Positions 40,503 through 48,999 of a DNA stretch of 64,000 nt are shown here, piece by piece (within the stretch, counting starts at the first letter, position 1; each line of letters begins with the position of its first letter). The notes under the pieces are model-generated. The model did no database searches, had not been told where the DNA came from, and saw nothing but the letters and a program-made list of their open reading frames with translations. A program made the translations under genes and the position numbers. The DNA lies in NCBI RefSeq assembly GCF_002846415.1, contig NZ_PJMX01000001.1, positions 2,418,001 to 2,482,000 of the forward strand. The letters are read 5' to 3'. This stretch comes from Streptomyces sp. TLI_146. GTDB lineage: Bacteria; Actinomycetota; Actinomycetes; Streptomycetales; Streptomycetaceae.

Positions 40503-41345
40503 GTGGCAGAACGACCGGCCCGCAAGGGGCCGCGGGCCCATGAGACGCGCGTGGTGCGTACGGAGTGGATCACCCCGCACATGGTCCGGCTGGTCCTGGG
40601 GGGCGCGGCGGCGAGCGGCTTCGCCGTCGGCGAGTACACCGACCACTATGTGAAGCTCCTCTTCCCGGCCCCCGGGGTGACCTACCCCGAGCCCTTCGAC
40701 CTGGAGCGCGTCCGCACCGAGTTCCCGCGCGACCAGTGGCCGAGCAACCGGACGTACACGGTCCGGGCCTGGGACGCCGAGCGGGACGAGCTGACCATCG
40801 ACTTCGTGGTCCACGGCGACGAGGGCCTGGCCGGGCCGTGGGCCGCCCGCGCCCAGGTCGGCGACGTCATCCGGCTCTCCGGCCCCGGCGGCGGCTACGC
40901 CCCGGACCCGGCCGCCGACTGGCACCTCCTGGTGGGCGACGAGAGCGCCCTCCCGGCGATCGCGGCCGCCCTGGAGCAGCTGCCCGAGGGCGCGGTGGTC
41001 CACGCGTTCGTGGAGGTCCCCGGCCCGGAGGAGGAGCAGAAGATCCTCGCTCCCGACGGGGTCGCGGTGACCTGGCTGCACCGCGGCGACGCCCCGGTGG
41101 GCGACGCGCTGATCACTGCGGTGCGGGAGCTGGCCTTCCCCGAGGGCGACGTCCACGCCTTCGTCCACGGCGAGGCGGCCTTCGTCAAGGAGCTCCGCCG
41201 CCATCTGCGCCTGGACCGGGAGATCCCCCGCGACCGCCTCTCCATCTCCGGCTACTGGCGTCTCGGCCAGAGCGACGAGGCCTGGCGCGCGGTCAAGCGC
41301 GAGTGGAACGAGCAGGTGGAGCGGGAGCAGGAGGCGGCGGCGTAA
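40503..41345 (+). CDS. Siderophore-interacting protein (FAD-dependent ferric reductase)
   Basis: 280 residues of the SIP/ViuB family. The FAD-binding barrel (about 15-145) contains SNRTYTVRAWD, the RxYT flavin motif, and GPGGGYAPDP. The C-terminal part (about 150-270) binds NAD(P)H, with LLVGDESALPAIAAALE and ISGYWRLGQSDEAWRAVKREW. It releases iron from imported ferric siderophores by reduction. The GTG at 40503 has AGGGGAG upstream. An iron box in front predicts repression by DmdR1/IdeR in iron-replete cells. Confidence 0.93.
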   Translation: MAERPARKGPRAHETRVVRTEWITPHMVRLVLGGAAASGFAVGEYTDHYVKLLFPAPGVTYPEPFDLERVRTEFPRDQWPSNRTYTVRAWDAERDELTIDFVVHGDEGLAGPWAARAQVGDVIRLSGPGGGYAPDPAADWHLLVGDESALPAIAAALEQLPEGAVVHAFVEVPGPEEEQKILAPDGVAVTWLHRGDAPVGDALITAVRELAFPEGDVHAFVHGEAAFVKELRRHLRLDREIPRDRLSISGYWRLGQSDEAWRAVKREWNEQVEREQEAAA

Positions 41346-41349
41346 AGCC

Positions 41350-41393
41350 GAGGGGGCCTCGCCGGCCCCCTCCCCGGCTCCCCCCTTTTTTTT
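41350..41393 (+). terminator. Terminator with T-tract after the SIP gene
   Basis: GAGGGGGCC (41350-41358) pairs with GGCCCCCTC (41364-41372); an eight-T run follows at 41386-41393. A T-tract this long is rare in this genome. Confidence 0.65.
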
Positions 41394-41494
41394 GTCTGCG
41401 GACCCTGGGTGGCTGGTCGCGCAGTTCCCCGCGCCCCTGGGTAGTTAGGGGCGCGGGGAACTGCGCGAGCAACCCAGCACGGTCCGCAGACGAA
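41391..41494. repeat. Dispersed palindromic intergenic element, copy 3
   Basis: A 104-base palindrome. TTTGTCTGCGGACC pairs with GGTCCGCAGACGAA, and the inner arm CGCGCAGTTCCCCGCGCCCC (41419-41438) pairs with its complement at 41449-41468. It is shorter than copy 1 because the internal hairpins are replaced by TGGGTAGTTA. It separates the convergent SIP and helicase genes and could act as a bidirectional terminator. Confidence 0.85.
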
Positions 41495-41510
41495 GACCCC
41501 CGAGGGCCCG

Positions 41511-44342
41511 TCAGCCGACCGAGCTGTACGCCACCACGCCCCTCAGCAGCGCGTCGACCGCCTTGCGGGCGTTCTTGGCAACCGTGCTCCCCCCGGCGGA
41601 GCCGGGCGCCGCCGCGATCTGGCCGAGTACGTCGATGACCTGCTTGCACCAGCGGACGAAGTCGCCCGCGGGCATCTCCGCCTCGCGCAGCACCTCGTCG
41701 AGGCCCTGGCCCGAGGCCCACTGGAAGGCCGCCCAGGCGAAGCCGAGGTCGGGCTCGCGCTGGCCGACGCCCTCCGCCTGGTTGATCTTGTGGTCCTCCT
41801 CCAGCGCGTCGAGCCGGCCCCAGATGCGGACCATCTCGCCGAGCGCCGCCTTGGCCGCGCCCGAGGGCAGCTTGGGCGCGACCGCGTCATCGGCCTGGCG
41901 CGCCTCGTACACCAGCGCCGAGACGCACGCGGCCAGTTCGGCCGGGCTCAGGCCCTCCCAGACGCCCGCGCGCAGGCACTCGCTGGCCAGCAGGTCCAGC
42001 TCGCCGTAGAGCCGGGCCAGGCGGCGGCCGTGCTCGGTGACCTCGTCGTCGCGCAGATAGTCCAGCTCGGTCAGGAGCGCCACAATCCGGTCGAAGGTGC
42101 GGGCGATCGTGTTGGTCCGCCCCTCGATACGGCGCTCCAGCTGCTGGGTGTCCCGCTTGAGCCGGTAGTACCGCTCGGCCCAGCGCGCGTGGTCCTCGCG
42201 CTCGTCGCAGCCGTGGCACGGGTGGGCGCGCAGCTCGGCGCGGAGCCGGGCGATCTCACGGTCGTCGGCGGCCTCGGCGCGGCCCCTGCGGTGCCGCTCG
42301 GGCACGATGTGGCCCGCCTTGGTGCGCAGCGCCGAGGCGAGGTCGCGACGGGACTGCGGCGAGCGCGCGTTGAAGGACTTGGGGATCCTCATCCGCTCGA
42401 TCGCCTCCACCGGCACCGGGAAGTCGATCGAGGCGAGCCGCTTGACCTGCCGCTCGGCGGTGAGCACCAGCGGGCGCGGACCGTCGTGCTGGTCGAAGCC
42501 GCGGTGGCCGTTGGAGCGCCCGGCCGGGATGCCCGGGTCGAGCACGAGGGCGAGTCCGGCGAACTTCCCGGTCGGCACGTGGATCACGTCGCCCGGCTTG
42601 AGCTTCTCCAGGGACGCGGCCGCGGCGGCCCGCCGCTGGCTGGCGCCCTGCTTGGCGAGCTCCGTCTCGCGGTCCTTGAGGTCGCGGCGCAGTCGCGCGT
42701 ACTCCTCGAAGTCCCCCAAGTGGCAGCTCATGCCCTCCTGGTAGCCCTCCAGGCCCTCCTCGTTGCGCTGCACCTGGCGGGAGATGCCCACGACGGACTT
42801 GTCCGCCTGGAACTGCGCGAAGGACGTCTCAAGCAGCTCGCGCGAGCGGTGCCGGCCGAACTGCTCGACCAGGTTCACGGCCATGTTGTACGAGGGCTTG
42901 AAGCTGGAGCGCAGCGGATACGTACGCGTGCCCGCCAGGCCCGCCAGCGCGCCCGGGTCCATGCCGCGCTGCCAGAGCACCACGGCGTGGCCCTCGACGT
43001 CGATGCCGCGGCGCCCGGCGCGGCCGGTCAGCTGGGTGTACTCACCGGGGGTGATGTCGGCGTGCTGTTCGCCGTTCCACTTCACCAGCTTCTCCAGGAT
43101 CACCGTCCTGGCGGGCATGTTGATGCCCAGGGCGAGCGTCTCGGTGGCGAAGACCGCCTTCACCAGGCCGCGGACGAACAGCTCCTCCACGACCTCCTTG
43201 AAGGTCGGCAGCATGCCCGCGTGGTGGGCCGCGATGCCCCGCTCCAGGCCCTCCAGCCACTCGTAGTACCCCAGGACGTGCAGGTCCTCGCCGGGGATGG
43301 AGGCGGTGCGCTCCTCGACGATCTCGCGCACCTTCTGGCGCGCGTCCTCGTCGTTGAGGCGCAGCCCCGCGTACATGCACTGCTGGACGGCGGCCTCGCA
43401 GGCGGCCCGGCTGAAGATGAACGTGATGGCGGGCAACAGGCCCTCGGCGTCGAGCCGTTCGATGACCTCGGGGCGGCCCGGCGTCCAGATCCGGGAGCGC
43501 TGGCGGCGCTCGCGCTCGCGGTCGGCCTCGCGGACCATCTTGCCGCGCCTGCGCTCGCGCGGGTTGTACGTCTTCTGGTTCTCCATCCGGGCCATGCGCA
43601 GCAGGTCCGGATTGACCTCGCGGCGGGCGCCGCCGCGGCCGCCGTGGTCGGTGGACTCCTCGAAGAGGTCGTACATCCGCCGTCCGGCCAGCACGTGCTG
43701 CCAGAGCGGGACCGGGCGGTCCTCGGAGACGATCACTTCGGTGTCGCCGCGCACGGTGTCCAGCCAGTCGCCGAACTCCTCCGCGTTGGAGACGGTCGCC
43801 GACAGTGACACCAGCGTCACCGACTCGGGCAGGTGGATGATCACCTCTTCCCAGACGGCGCCCCGGAAGCGGTCGGAGAGGTAGTGCACCTCGTCCATGA
43901 CCACGTAACCGAGGCCGAGGAGCGACTGGGAGCCCGCGTAGAGCATGTTGCGGAGCACCTCGGTGGTCATCACGACCACCGGCGCCTCGGAGTTGACGCT
44001 GTTGTCCCCGGTGAGCAGGCCGACCTTGTCCGCGCCGTAGCGTCTGACCAGGTCGGCGTACTTCTGGTTGGAGAGCGCCTTGATCGGCGTGGTGTAGAAG
44101 CACTTGCGGCCCTGCTGGAGGGCCAGGTGCACGGCGAACTCGCCGACGATCGTCTTGCCGGAGCCGGTCGGGGCGGCCACGAGCACACCCTTGCCGGCTT
44201 CGAGTGCCTGGCACGCCTCGATCTGGAAGGGGTCCAGAGCGAAGTCGTACAGGTCGCGGAAGGGTGCGAGCGCGGTGGCCTGCTCGGCGGCGCGGAGCCG
44301 GGCAGCTGCGTACGCTTCGGCTGGTGAGAGGTCCTCTGTCAT
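41511..44342 (-). CDS. helY: Superfamily 2 DEVH helicase, HelY/Mtr4-like
   Basis: 943 residues. Motif I is APTGSGKT (about 55-62), motif II is VVMDEVHYLSDR, motif III is SLSATVSN, and motif VI is QLTGRAGRRGID. After the helicase core come an Mtr4-type arch-like region with KPGDVIHVPTGKFAGLALVL and a DSHCT-type C-terminal domain (about 760-940). These proteins unwind structured RNA, as Mtr4/Ski2 do. In mycobacteria helY lies next to tatC and pafBC as here. The ATG at 44342 follows a RecA-NDp-like promoter. A conserved HPCHGCDEREDH motif may bind zinc. Confidence 0.92.
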   Translation of the reverse strand: MTEDLSPAEAYAAARLRAAEQATALAPFRDLYDFALDPFQIEACQALEAGKGVLVAAPTGSGKTIVGEFAVHLALQQGRKCFYTTPIKALSNQKYADLVRRYGADKVGLLTGDNSVNSEAPVVVMTTEVLRNMLYAGSQSLLGLGYVVMDEVHYLSDRFRGAVWEEVIIHLPESVTLVSLSATVSNAEEFGDWLDTVRGDTEVIVSEDRPVPLWQHVLAGRRMYDLFEESTDHGGRGGARREVNPDLLRMARMENQKTYNPRERRRGKMVREADRERERRQRSRIWTPGRPEVIERLDAEGLLPAITFIFSRAACEAAVQQCMYAGLRLNDEDARQKVREIVEERTASIPGEDLHVLGYYEWLEGLERGIAAHHAGMLPTFKEVVEELFVRGLVKAVFATETLALGINMPARTVILEKLVKWNGEQHADITPGEYTQLTGRAGRRGIDVEGHAVVLWQRGMDPGALAGLAGTRTYPLRSSFKPSYNMAVNLVEQFGRHRSRELLETSFAQFQADKSVVGISRQVQRNEEGLEGYQEGMSCHLGDFEEYARLRRDLKDRETELAKQGASQRRAAAAASLEKLKPGDVIHVPTGKFAGLALVLDPGIPAGRSNGHRGFDQHDGPRPLVLTAERQVKRLASIDFPVPVEAIERMRIPKSFNARSPQSRRDLASALRTKAGHIVPERHRRGRAEAADDREIARLRAELRAHPCHGCDEREDHARWAERYYRLKRDTQQLERRIEGRTNTIARTFDRIVALLTELDYLRDDEVTEHGRRLARLYGELDLLASECLRAGVWEGLSPAELAACVSALVYEARQADDAVAPKLPSGAAKAALGEMVRIWGRLDALEEDHKINQAEGVGQREPDLGFAWAAFQWASGQGLDEVLREAEMPAGDFVRWCKQVIDVLGQIAAAPGSAGGSTVAKNARKAVDALLRGVVAYSSVG

Positions 44343-44352
44343 CTTGTCTTCG

Positions 44353-44375
44353 AGCCTACCCGCCGCCTCTGACAG
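44353..44375 (-). promoter_or_regulatory. RecA-NDp (PafBC-type) promoter of the helicase
   Basis: On the minus strand CTGTCAGAG (plus 44367-44375), eight bases, TAGGCT (plus 44353-44358), then ten bases to the ATG. It differs from TTGTCAGTG at two positions and the spacing is exact. Confidence 0.55.
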
Positions 44376-44430
44376 AGGTCGCGATCTTTATCGGGACGGG
44401 GGCCGGGGACGGAGTGCGGCGGGGTACGCA

Positions 44431-44470
44431 GAAGCGGCCGGGTGCGCGCCGTGCGCGCCCCGGCCGCTTC
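44431..44470 (-). terminator. Terminator after tatC
   Basis: GAAGCGGCCGGG-T-GCGCGC pairs with GCGCGC-CCCGGCCGCTTC (one bulged T), just past the tatC stop and before the helicase promoter, which makes the helicase a separate transcription unit. Confidence 0.75.
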
Positions 44471-44481
44471 GCGGCGTGCGA

Positions 44482-45438
44482 TCAGGTGACGTCGTCGTAG
44501 CCGTTGACCCGGCTGCCGGAGCGGCCGCCGTCGGCCTGCTCGGGCAGGGACGGCGTGGTGACCGGCTCGATCTCGCCGATGTCCGCGGGCGTGAGGTCCA
44601 GGTCGGAGGCCTCGTCGTCGGCGGGCTTGGCTTCCTCGCGCTGGCGGCGGCGCTTGTCGTTGAGCATGGCGATGCTGACGGCGATGAAGTAGAGCAGCAC
44701 GATCGGGGCCGCGAGCGACAGCATCGACACCGGGTCGACGGTCGGCGTCGCGAAGGCCGCGAAGACCGTGACGCCCATGATCATGCCGCGCCACCAGCCG
44801 AGCATCCGGCGACCGGTGACCACTCCGCCGAAGTTGAGCATGATCAGGAAGAGCGGAAGCTCGAAGGAGAGACCGAAGACGACGATCATCCGCAGCACGA
44901 GGTCGATGAGCTCGCTCAGCGGGAGCAGGTTGAGCGCGCCCTCGGGGGTGAACTCCAGGAGGACCTTCGCCGCGGCGGGCAGCACATGGTACGAGAACCA
45001 GCCGCCGGCGACGAAGAGCGGGAAGCCCGCCGCGACGAAGCCCAGCGAGTACTTCTTCTCGTTCTTGTGCAGGCCCGGGGCCACGAACGCCCAGAGCTGG
45101 TAGAGCCAGACGGGGCTGGCCCCCACGACCCCCGCCACCAGGGACGTCTTGATCATCAAGGTGAACGGCGACATGAGGCCGGACATCGTGACTTGGCCGC
45201 AGTGGTCGTTGCCGTCCTTCTGGGCCAGCGTGTCGAAGGCTTCCTTGCAGCCGACCGACTCCTTGATCGGCTTGATGATCAGGTCGACGATGTCCTTGTA
45301 GTAGAACGCCGCCACCACGGCGCAGACAAGGATCGCGAGGACCGACTTCGCGAGCCGGTTGCGCAGCTCACGGAGATGGTCCGAGAGGGGCATCCGCCCC
45401 TCCGGGTCCTTCTGCTGATTGCGGGCAGACTTCAGCAA
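44482..45438 (-). CDS. tatC: Sec-independent (Tat) translocase subunit TatC
   Basis: 318 residues with six membrane helices. The start MPLSDHLRELRNRLAKSV, the TMSGLMSPFTLMIKTSL segment and the conserved loop FAAFATPTVDPVSMLSLAAP are typical. TatC is the twin-arginine signal receptor of the folded-protein exporter. An acidic C-terminal tail of about 55 residues follows the last helix. The start is TTG at 45438, with GAGG seven bases upstream; an ATG 15 codons in would remove the MLKSARNQQKDPEGR leader that Streptomyces homologues have. Follows tatA. Confidence 0.96.
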   Translation of the reverse strand: MLKSARNQQKDPEGRMPLSDHLRELRNRLAKSVLAILVCAVVAAFYYKDIVDLIIKPIKESVGCKEAFDTLAQKDGNDHCGQVTMSGLMSPFTLMIKTSLVAGVVGASPVWLYQLWAFVAPGLHKNEKKYSLGFVAAGFPLFVAGGWFSYHVLPAAAKVLLEFTPEGALNLLPLSELIDLVLRMIVVFGLSFELPLFLIMLNFGGVVTGRRMLGWWRGMIMGVTVFAAFATPTVDPVSMLSLAAPIVLLYFIAVSIAMLNDKRRRQREEAKPADDEASDLDLTPADIGEIEPVTTPSLPEQADGGRSGSRVNGYDDVT

Positions 45439-45500
45439 CCCACGTCCTCATCTCGTGCGGCAGGGCGCCTTGGTGATCAGCGCCTGCTTCGGCCCAGGTG

Positions 45501-45782
45501 TCAGCGGGTGGAGTCGGTCGGCTCGGTGACGGGACGCGAGCTGCTGACGTCGCCGGGGGCCGACTGGATGGTGCGCTGCGCCGGCGGCTGCTCGCCCGGG
45601 TGCGGCGGGTCGGCGGGGGCGGTCTGCTGGCCCTCGGCCTTCATCGCCTTCGCCTCGCTCTTGAGGATGCGCGCGGACTTGCCGAGCGAGCGCGCCATGT
45701 CCGGAAGCTTCTTCGCGCCGAACAGCAGGACGATGACGACGAGGATGAGAATGATCTCGGGGGCGCCGAGCCTTCCGAACAT
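45501..45782 (-). CDS. tatA: Twin-arginine translocase subunit TatA
   Basis: 93 residues. One N-terminal membrane helix ([18 protein letters not shown], about 10-27) with the FGAKKLPD hinge is followed by an amphipathic helix ([19 protein letters not shown]) and a proline-rich tail. TatA oligomers form the translocation pore used by Tat substrates such as the GHL10 protein at 3415. A TACGAT -10-like hexamer at plus 45866-45871 suggests its own promoter. The gap 45783-45992 otherwise shows nothing clear. Confidence 0.96.
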   Translation of the reverse strand: MFGRLGAPEIILILVVIVLLFGAKKLPDMARSLGKSARILKSEAKAMKAEGQQTAPADPPHPGEQPPAQRTIQSAPGDVSSSRPVTEPTDSTR

Positions 45783-45992
45783 AAGCTTTTACCTTCTCAC
45801 CGAGGCGACGTGGGTGGGGCTGCGTGGTCCCGGCCGGACTGGTGTCCGACCGGTTGCGTGCAGCGATCGTAACGCGCAGGGGTGAACACCGGGCAATCCC
45901 CGTGCGTACTCCCCGGCACGGCCCACCGCCTCGCTTCGTGGTCCGCGCATTGAAGCGTACCTAAAGGGACGGACACACAGGAGTCCCCGCCG

Positions 45993-46190
45993 TCACCGCA
46001 AGGTCTCACCGGTGGCCGAGAGTTCGACGGCGGCCCGTTCGAGCTCCTCGGCGGCGTTGTTGATCTTCCTTGTGGTGTCGGCCACTTGGCGGCCGAGCCG
46101 CTGGGCCTCGACGAACACCTTGATCGCGAGGACACCGAGGACGGCGATTCCGAGGAACCCGAGGGCGATGGCGGTCATCGGCCAGAACAT
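45993..46190 (-). CDS. Small single-span membrane protein
   Basis: 65 residues. A membrane helix at about 5-25 (MTAIALGFLGIAVLGVLAIKVF) is followed by an amphipathic, probably coiled-coil helix (EAQRLGRQVADTTRKINNAA). The layout is like that of TatA/TatB in reverse emphasis, but the TatA hinge residues are missing. It lies nine bases after the zinc-ribbon gene and just before tatA, a position conserved in Streptomyces. Function unknown; a structural partner of the Tat or division machinery cannot be excluded. Confidence 0.75.
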   Translation of the reverse strand: MFWPMTAIALGFLGIAVLGVLAIKVFVEAQRLGRQVADTTRKINNAAEELERAAVELSATGETLR

Positions 46191-46199
46191 GAGCGGACC

Positions 46200-46472
46200 C
46201 TAGACGCTGGAGTGGAGGCGGAGGGTGCGGACCCCTCCGCCGGTGAGGAGTTCGACGATGCGCTCACCGGCCGGCTTGCGCACGGCGGAGCCGCACTCGG
46301 GGCAGGTGAAGGAGTAGAAGGTGGTACGGCGGCTGGCGCCGATGGCGAGGCGCAGCGCCCCCGCGGCCAGTTCGAAGCGGGCGCGGCAGTCGGGGCAGGC
46401 GGCCTTGAAGAGCACCGACTGGACCGCGGCCACCTGACGGGAAATACCGGGCATCACCGACATGTTCCGCAT
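46200..46472 (-). CDS. Small zinc-ribbon protein
   Basis: About 90 residues with two CxxC knuckles: CPDC (Cys26, Cys29) and CPEC (Cys57, Cys60), separated by a basic stretch (GASRRTTFYSF). This is a single four-cysteine zinc ribbon of unknown partner. It follows pafC after seven bases, so it belongs to the pafBC transcript. The ATG at 46472 has GAGGAG only two bases away, and the ATG at 46463 has it 11 bases away; either may be used. No known family assigned. Confidence 0.75.
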   Translation of the reverse strand: MRNMSVMPGISRQVAAVQSVLFKAACPDCRARFELAAGALRLAIGASRRTTFYSFTCPECGSAVRKPAGERIVELLTGGGVRTLRLHSSV

Positions 46473-46478
46473 ATCTCC

Positions 46479-47465
46479 TCAGCTCTGTCCGTCGTGCGCG
46501 CTCTGCTCTTCGTACGCCGCCAGCGCCGCCAGGGCCGCGCCGCGGGCACTTTCGGCCAGTTCGTCGGGGGCCACGATCCGGCCGTCACGGCCGAGACGCA
46601 GCGCGAGGCGGCGCAGCGAGGCGGGCTCCGGGGTGCGCAGGGTGATCCGCAGACCGCCGTCCGCCAGCTCCTCGGCGCTGTCATGCGGGTAGTACTCGGC
46701 GACCCAGCGCCCGCCGGGCCCCACCTCGACGATCACTTCCGGGTCCTCGGCGGCGGGCTGCACCAGGCCCTCGGACAGGTCCCGCAGCTCCAGCTCCGGC
46801 GGCGCGGCCGGCTCGTCGAGCAGCCGGATTTCGGCCACCCGGTCGAGGCGGAAGGTGCGCCGCGCCTCCGAGAGCCGGCACCACGCCTCCATATAGGTGT
46901 GGCCGACGGCGAAGAGCCGGATCGGGTCGACCTCGCGCTCGGTGAGCTCGTCGCGCGCGGGCGAGTAGTAGCGCACCCACAGCCGCCGCCGCTCCGAGAT
47001 CGCCCGGTCGACGTCCGCGAAGACCCCGCCCTCCGACTCGAAGGTCACCGAGAGCCGGGAGCTGGCCCCGGCCGCCTCCCCGGCCGCCGCCTCCAGCTTG
47101 GCGGTGGCGCGCAGCAGCGCCTGGCGGTCGCCCTCGCGCAGGCCCGGCAGCGTCGCCACCGCGCGGGCCGCGACAAGGAGCGCGGTCGCCTCGTCGGCGG
47201 CGATCCGCAGCGGCTCGGCCGCCTCGGCGCCCAGCGCGTTCGGATTGCGCCACCAGATGCGGTCGCCGTCGGTGTCGATGTCGAGCAGGTCGCCGCCGCG
47301 GAAGCTGGTCCCGCACATGGGCAGCACGTCGAGGTCCGAGATCAGCTCGTCCTCGGTGATCCCGAAGGCGCGGGCGACGTCGGCGACGTGCGCCCCGGGC
47401 CGCTCGCGCAGATAGGTGACGAGGGAGAGCATCCGCCGCGTCTGGTCGATGGCGTTGGCAGCCAT
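46479..47465 (-). CDS. pafC: Transcriptional regulator PafC (HTH-WYL-WCX)
   Basis: 328 residues. The N-terminal helix-turn-helix (about 5-60) reads RMLSLVTYLRERPGAHVADV and ITEDELISDLDVLPM. The WYL domain (about 140-215) contains RRLWVRYYSPARDE and IRLFAVGHTYMEAWCR, and a WCX extension ends LALRLGRDGRIVAP. With PafB it forms the activator of the LexA-independent DNA-damage response in actinobacteria (established in mycobacteria), acting with RNA polymerase at RecA-NDp promoters. It lies 17 bases after pafB. Confidence 0.93.
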   Translation of the reverse strand: MAANAIDQTRRMLSLVTYLRERPGAHVADVARAFGITEDELISDLDVLPMCGTSFRGGDLLDIDTDGDRIWWRNPNALGAEAAEPLRIAADEATALLVAARAVATLPGLREGDRQALLRATAKLEAAAGEAAGASSRLSVTFESEGGVFADVDRAISERRRLWVRYYSPARDELTEREVDPIRLFAVGHTYMEAWCRLSEARRTFRLDRVAEIRLLDEPAAPPELELRDLSEGLVQPAAEDPEVIVEVGPGGRWVAEYYPHDSAEELADGGLRITLRTPEPASLRRLALRLGRDGRIVAPDELAESARGAALAALAAYEEQSAHDGQS

Positions 47466-47482
47466 ATGGTCGTCCGGTCCCC

Positions 47483-48433
47483 TCAGCCCTTGGCCACGGC
47501 GCGCAGCCGGTCCACCACGTCGGCCCGCAGGTCCGCGGGCTCCAGCACGACCACGTCGGGGCCGAACTCCACGAGCCAGGCGTCGAGCCCGTGCCCGTAC
47601 GGAATCTCCAACTCGTCCCACCCGTCGCCGAGTTCCCGCGTCGAGGTGGCGCGCGAGCGCAGCGGATAGCCGGACCCGGCGCGCAGCCTGATCCGCGCGG
47701 AGCGGGTGGCGGTCTCCCCCGCCCAGCTCTCCACGGTCTCGCGCACGGTGACCACGTCGGGCACCGGCGCGGTGAAGGCCCCGGCCCGCGAGCGCACCTT
47801 GCCGGTGATCCGGGAGAGCCGGAAGACCCGCTCGGCGCCCCGGTCGCGGTCCCAGCCCGCGAGGTACCAGTGGCCGCGCCAGCACTCCAGGGTCCACGGC
47901 TCGACATGGCGGGTGCCGGGGCGGGCGGCGGTGGCCTTGCGGTACTCGAAGACGACCGGGCGGCGGTCGCGGCACGCCAGCATCAATGGCTCGAAAGCGG
48001 CCTCGTGCACCGGGATGCGTGGCTCGATCGCGCTGTGCTCGTACGGGTTGTCGGCTTCCGGCATTCCGGCGGCGCGCAGCTTCTGCAGTGCGCCGCTGGC
48101 CGCGCCCGCGAGCCGGGCCTGCTGCCAGACCCGGGCGGCGAGCCCGAGGGCCGCGGCCTCCTCGGCGTCCAGCTGGACCGGCGGCAGCCGGTTGGAGTCG
48201 CGGCGGGCCAGATAGCCCGTCTCGCCGTCCAGGTTCTCCACCGTCTCGATGACCAGGCCGAGTTCGCGCAGATCGTCCTTGTCGCGCTCGAACATCCGGT
48301 TGAAGGCGTCGTCGGATCCCGCCTCCAGATAGGCCTCGATGGAACCCCGCAGCTCGCGCTTGCTGAGCGGACGGCGCGTCCCCAGCAGACACAGCGCCAG
48401 GTTCATCAGCCGCTCGGCCTTGGCAATCGCCAT
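47483..48433 (-). CDS. pafB: Transcriptional regulator PafB (HTH-WYL-WCX)
   Basis: 316 residues. The helix-turn-helix (about 5-70) includes ERLMNLALCLLGTRRPLSKR and AFNRMFERDKDDLRELGLVI. The WYL domain (about 145-215) has RPVVFEYRKA and VEPWTLECWRGHWYLAGWDR; the WCX tail ends FGPDVVVLEPADLRADVV. Partner of PafC. An upstream TTGCCG-N16-TACGGT promoter is visible on the minus strand near 48490-48517. Same order as in Mycobacterium, but two FKBP genes lie between pafA and pafB here. Confidence 0.94.
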   Translation of the reverse strand: MAIAKAERLMNLALCLLGTRRPLSKRELRGSIEAYLEAGSDDAFNRMFERDKDDLRELGLVIETVENLDGETGYLARRDSNRLPPVQLDAEEAAALGLAARVWQQARLAGAASGALQKLRAAGMPEADNPYEHSAIEPRIPVHEAAFEPLMLACRDRRPVVFEYRKATAARPGTRHVEPWTLECWRGHWYLAGWDRDRGAERVFRLSRITGKVRSRAGAFTAPVPDVVTVRETVESWAGETATRSARIRLRAGSGYPLRSRATSTRELGDGWDELEIPYGHGLDAWLVEFGPDVVVLEPADLRADVVDRLRAVAKG

Positions 48434-48521
48434 CGACGCCCTTCGCCTCTCCTCGTCATGGGGGAGCGGCTCCGCTGCTCCCGACCGTTGACCGTACCGT
48501 CCCCGGGTCGCGCGGCAAAAG

Positions 48522-48555
48522 CCGAGGGCCCGTGCCGGACGGCACGGGCCCTCGG
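48522..48555 (-). terminator. Terminator after the FKBP gene
   Basis: A perfect 15-base-pair stem, CCGAGGGCCCGTGCC (48522-48536) with its complement at 48541-48555 and a GGAC loop, 15 bases past the stop. It separates the FKBP genes from the pafBC unit. Confidence 0.8.
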
Positions 48556-48570
48556 TGTGATCGGGTGTGA

Positions 48571-48942
48571 TCAGACAGCGACCAGGTCGCAGACGAAGAT
48601 AAGCGTCTCACCCGGCGCGATCCGGCCACCGGCGCCGCGGTCGCCGTAGGCGAGGTGCGCGGGGATGACCAGCTGGCGGCGGCCGCCGACCTTCATGCCC
48701 TGGATGCCCTTGTCCCAGCCCTGGATGACCTGACCGGCACCGAGCTGGAACTCCAGCGGGTTGCCGCGGTTCCACGACGCGTCGAACTCCTCGCCGGTGG
48801 AGAAGGCCACGCCCACGTAGTGGACCTTGACGTAGTCGCCGGCCTGGGCGACGGCGCCGTCGCCCTCCCAGATCTCCTTGATCTCAAGGTCCGCCGGCGG
48901 CTCGCCACCGGGGAAGTCGATCTCGGGCTTGTCGATGCTCAC
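48571..48942 (-). CDS. Cytosolic FKBP-type peptidyl-prolyl isomerase
   Basis: 123 residues, a single FKBP domain: VKVHYVGVAFSTGEEFDASW, FQLGAGQVIQGWDKGIQGMK, RQLVIPAHLAYGDRGAG and ETLIFVCDLVAV. The Tyr, Phe, Asp, Val/Ile and Trp pocket residues are present, so it should be active and bind FK506/rapamycin. No signal peptide. GTG start at 48942 with AGAGGAG eight bases upstream. It follows the tandem FKBP lipoprotein gene. Confidence 0.95.
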   Translation of the reverse strand: MSIDKPEIDFPGGEPPADLEIKEIWEGDGAVAQAGDYVKVHYVGVAFSTGEEFDASWNRGNPLEFQLGAGQVIQGWDKGIQGMKVGGRRQLVIPAHLAYGDRGAGGRIAPGETLIFVCDLVAV

Positions 48943-48999
48943 TGAACTGCTCCTCTTGAATACGTGCAGGGCAACCCGGACAGTCTTACATCTCCACCG

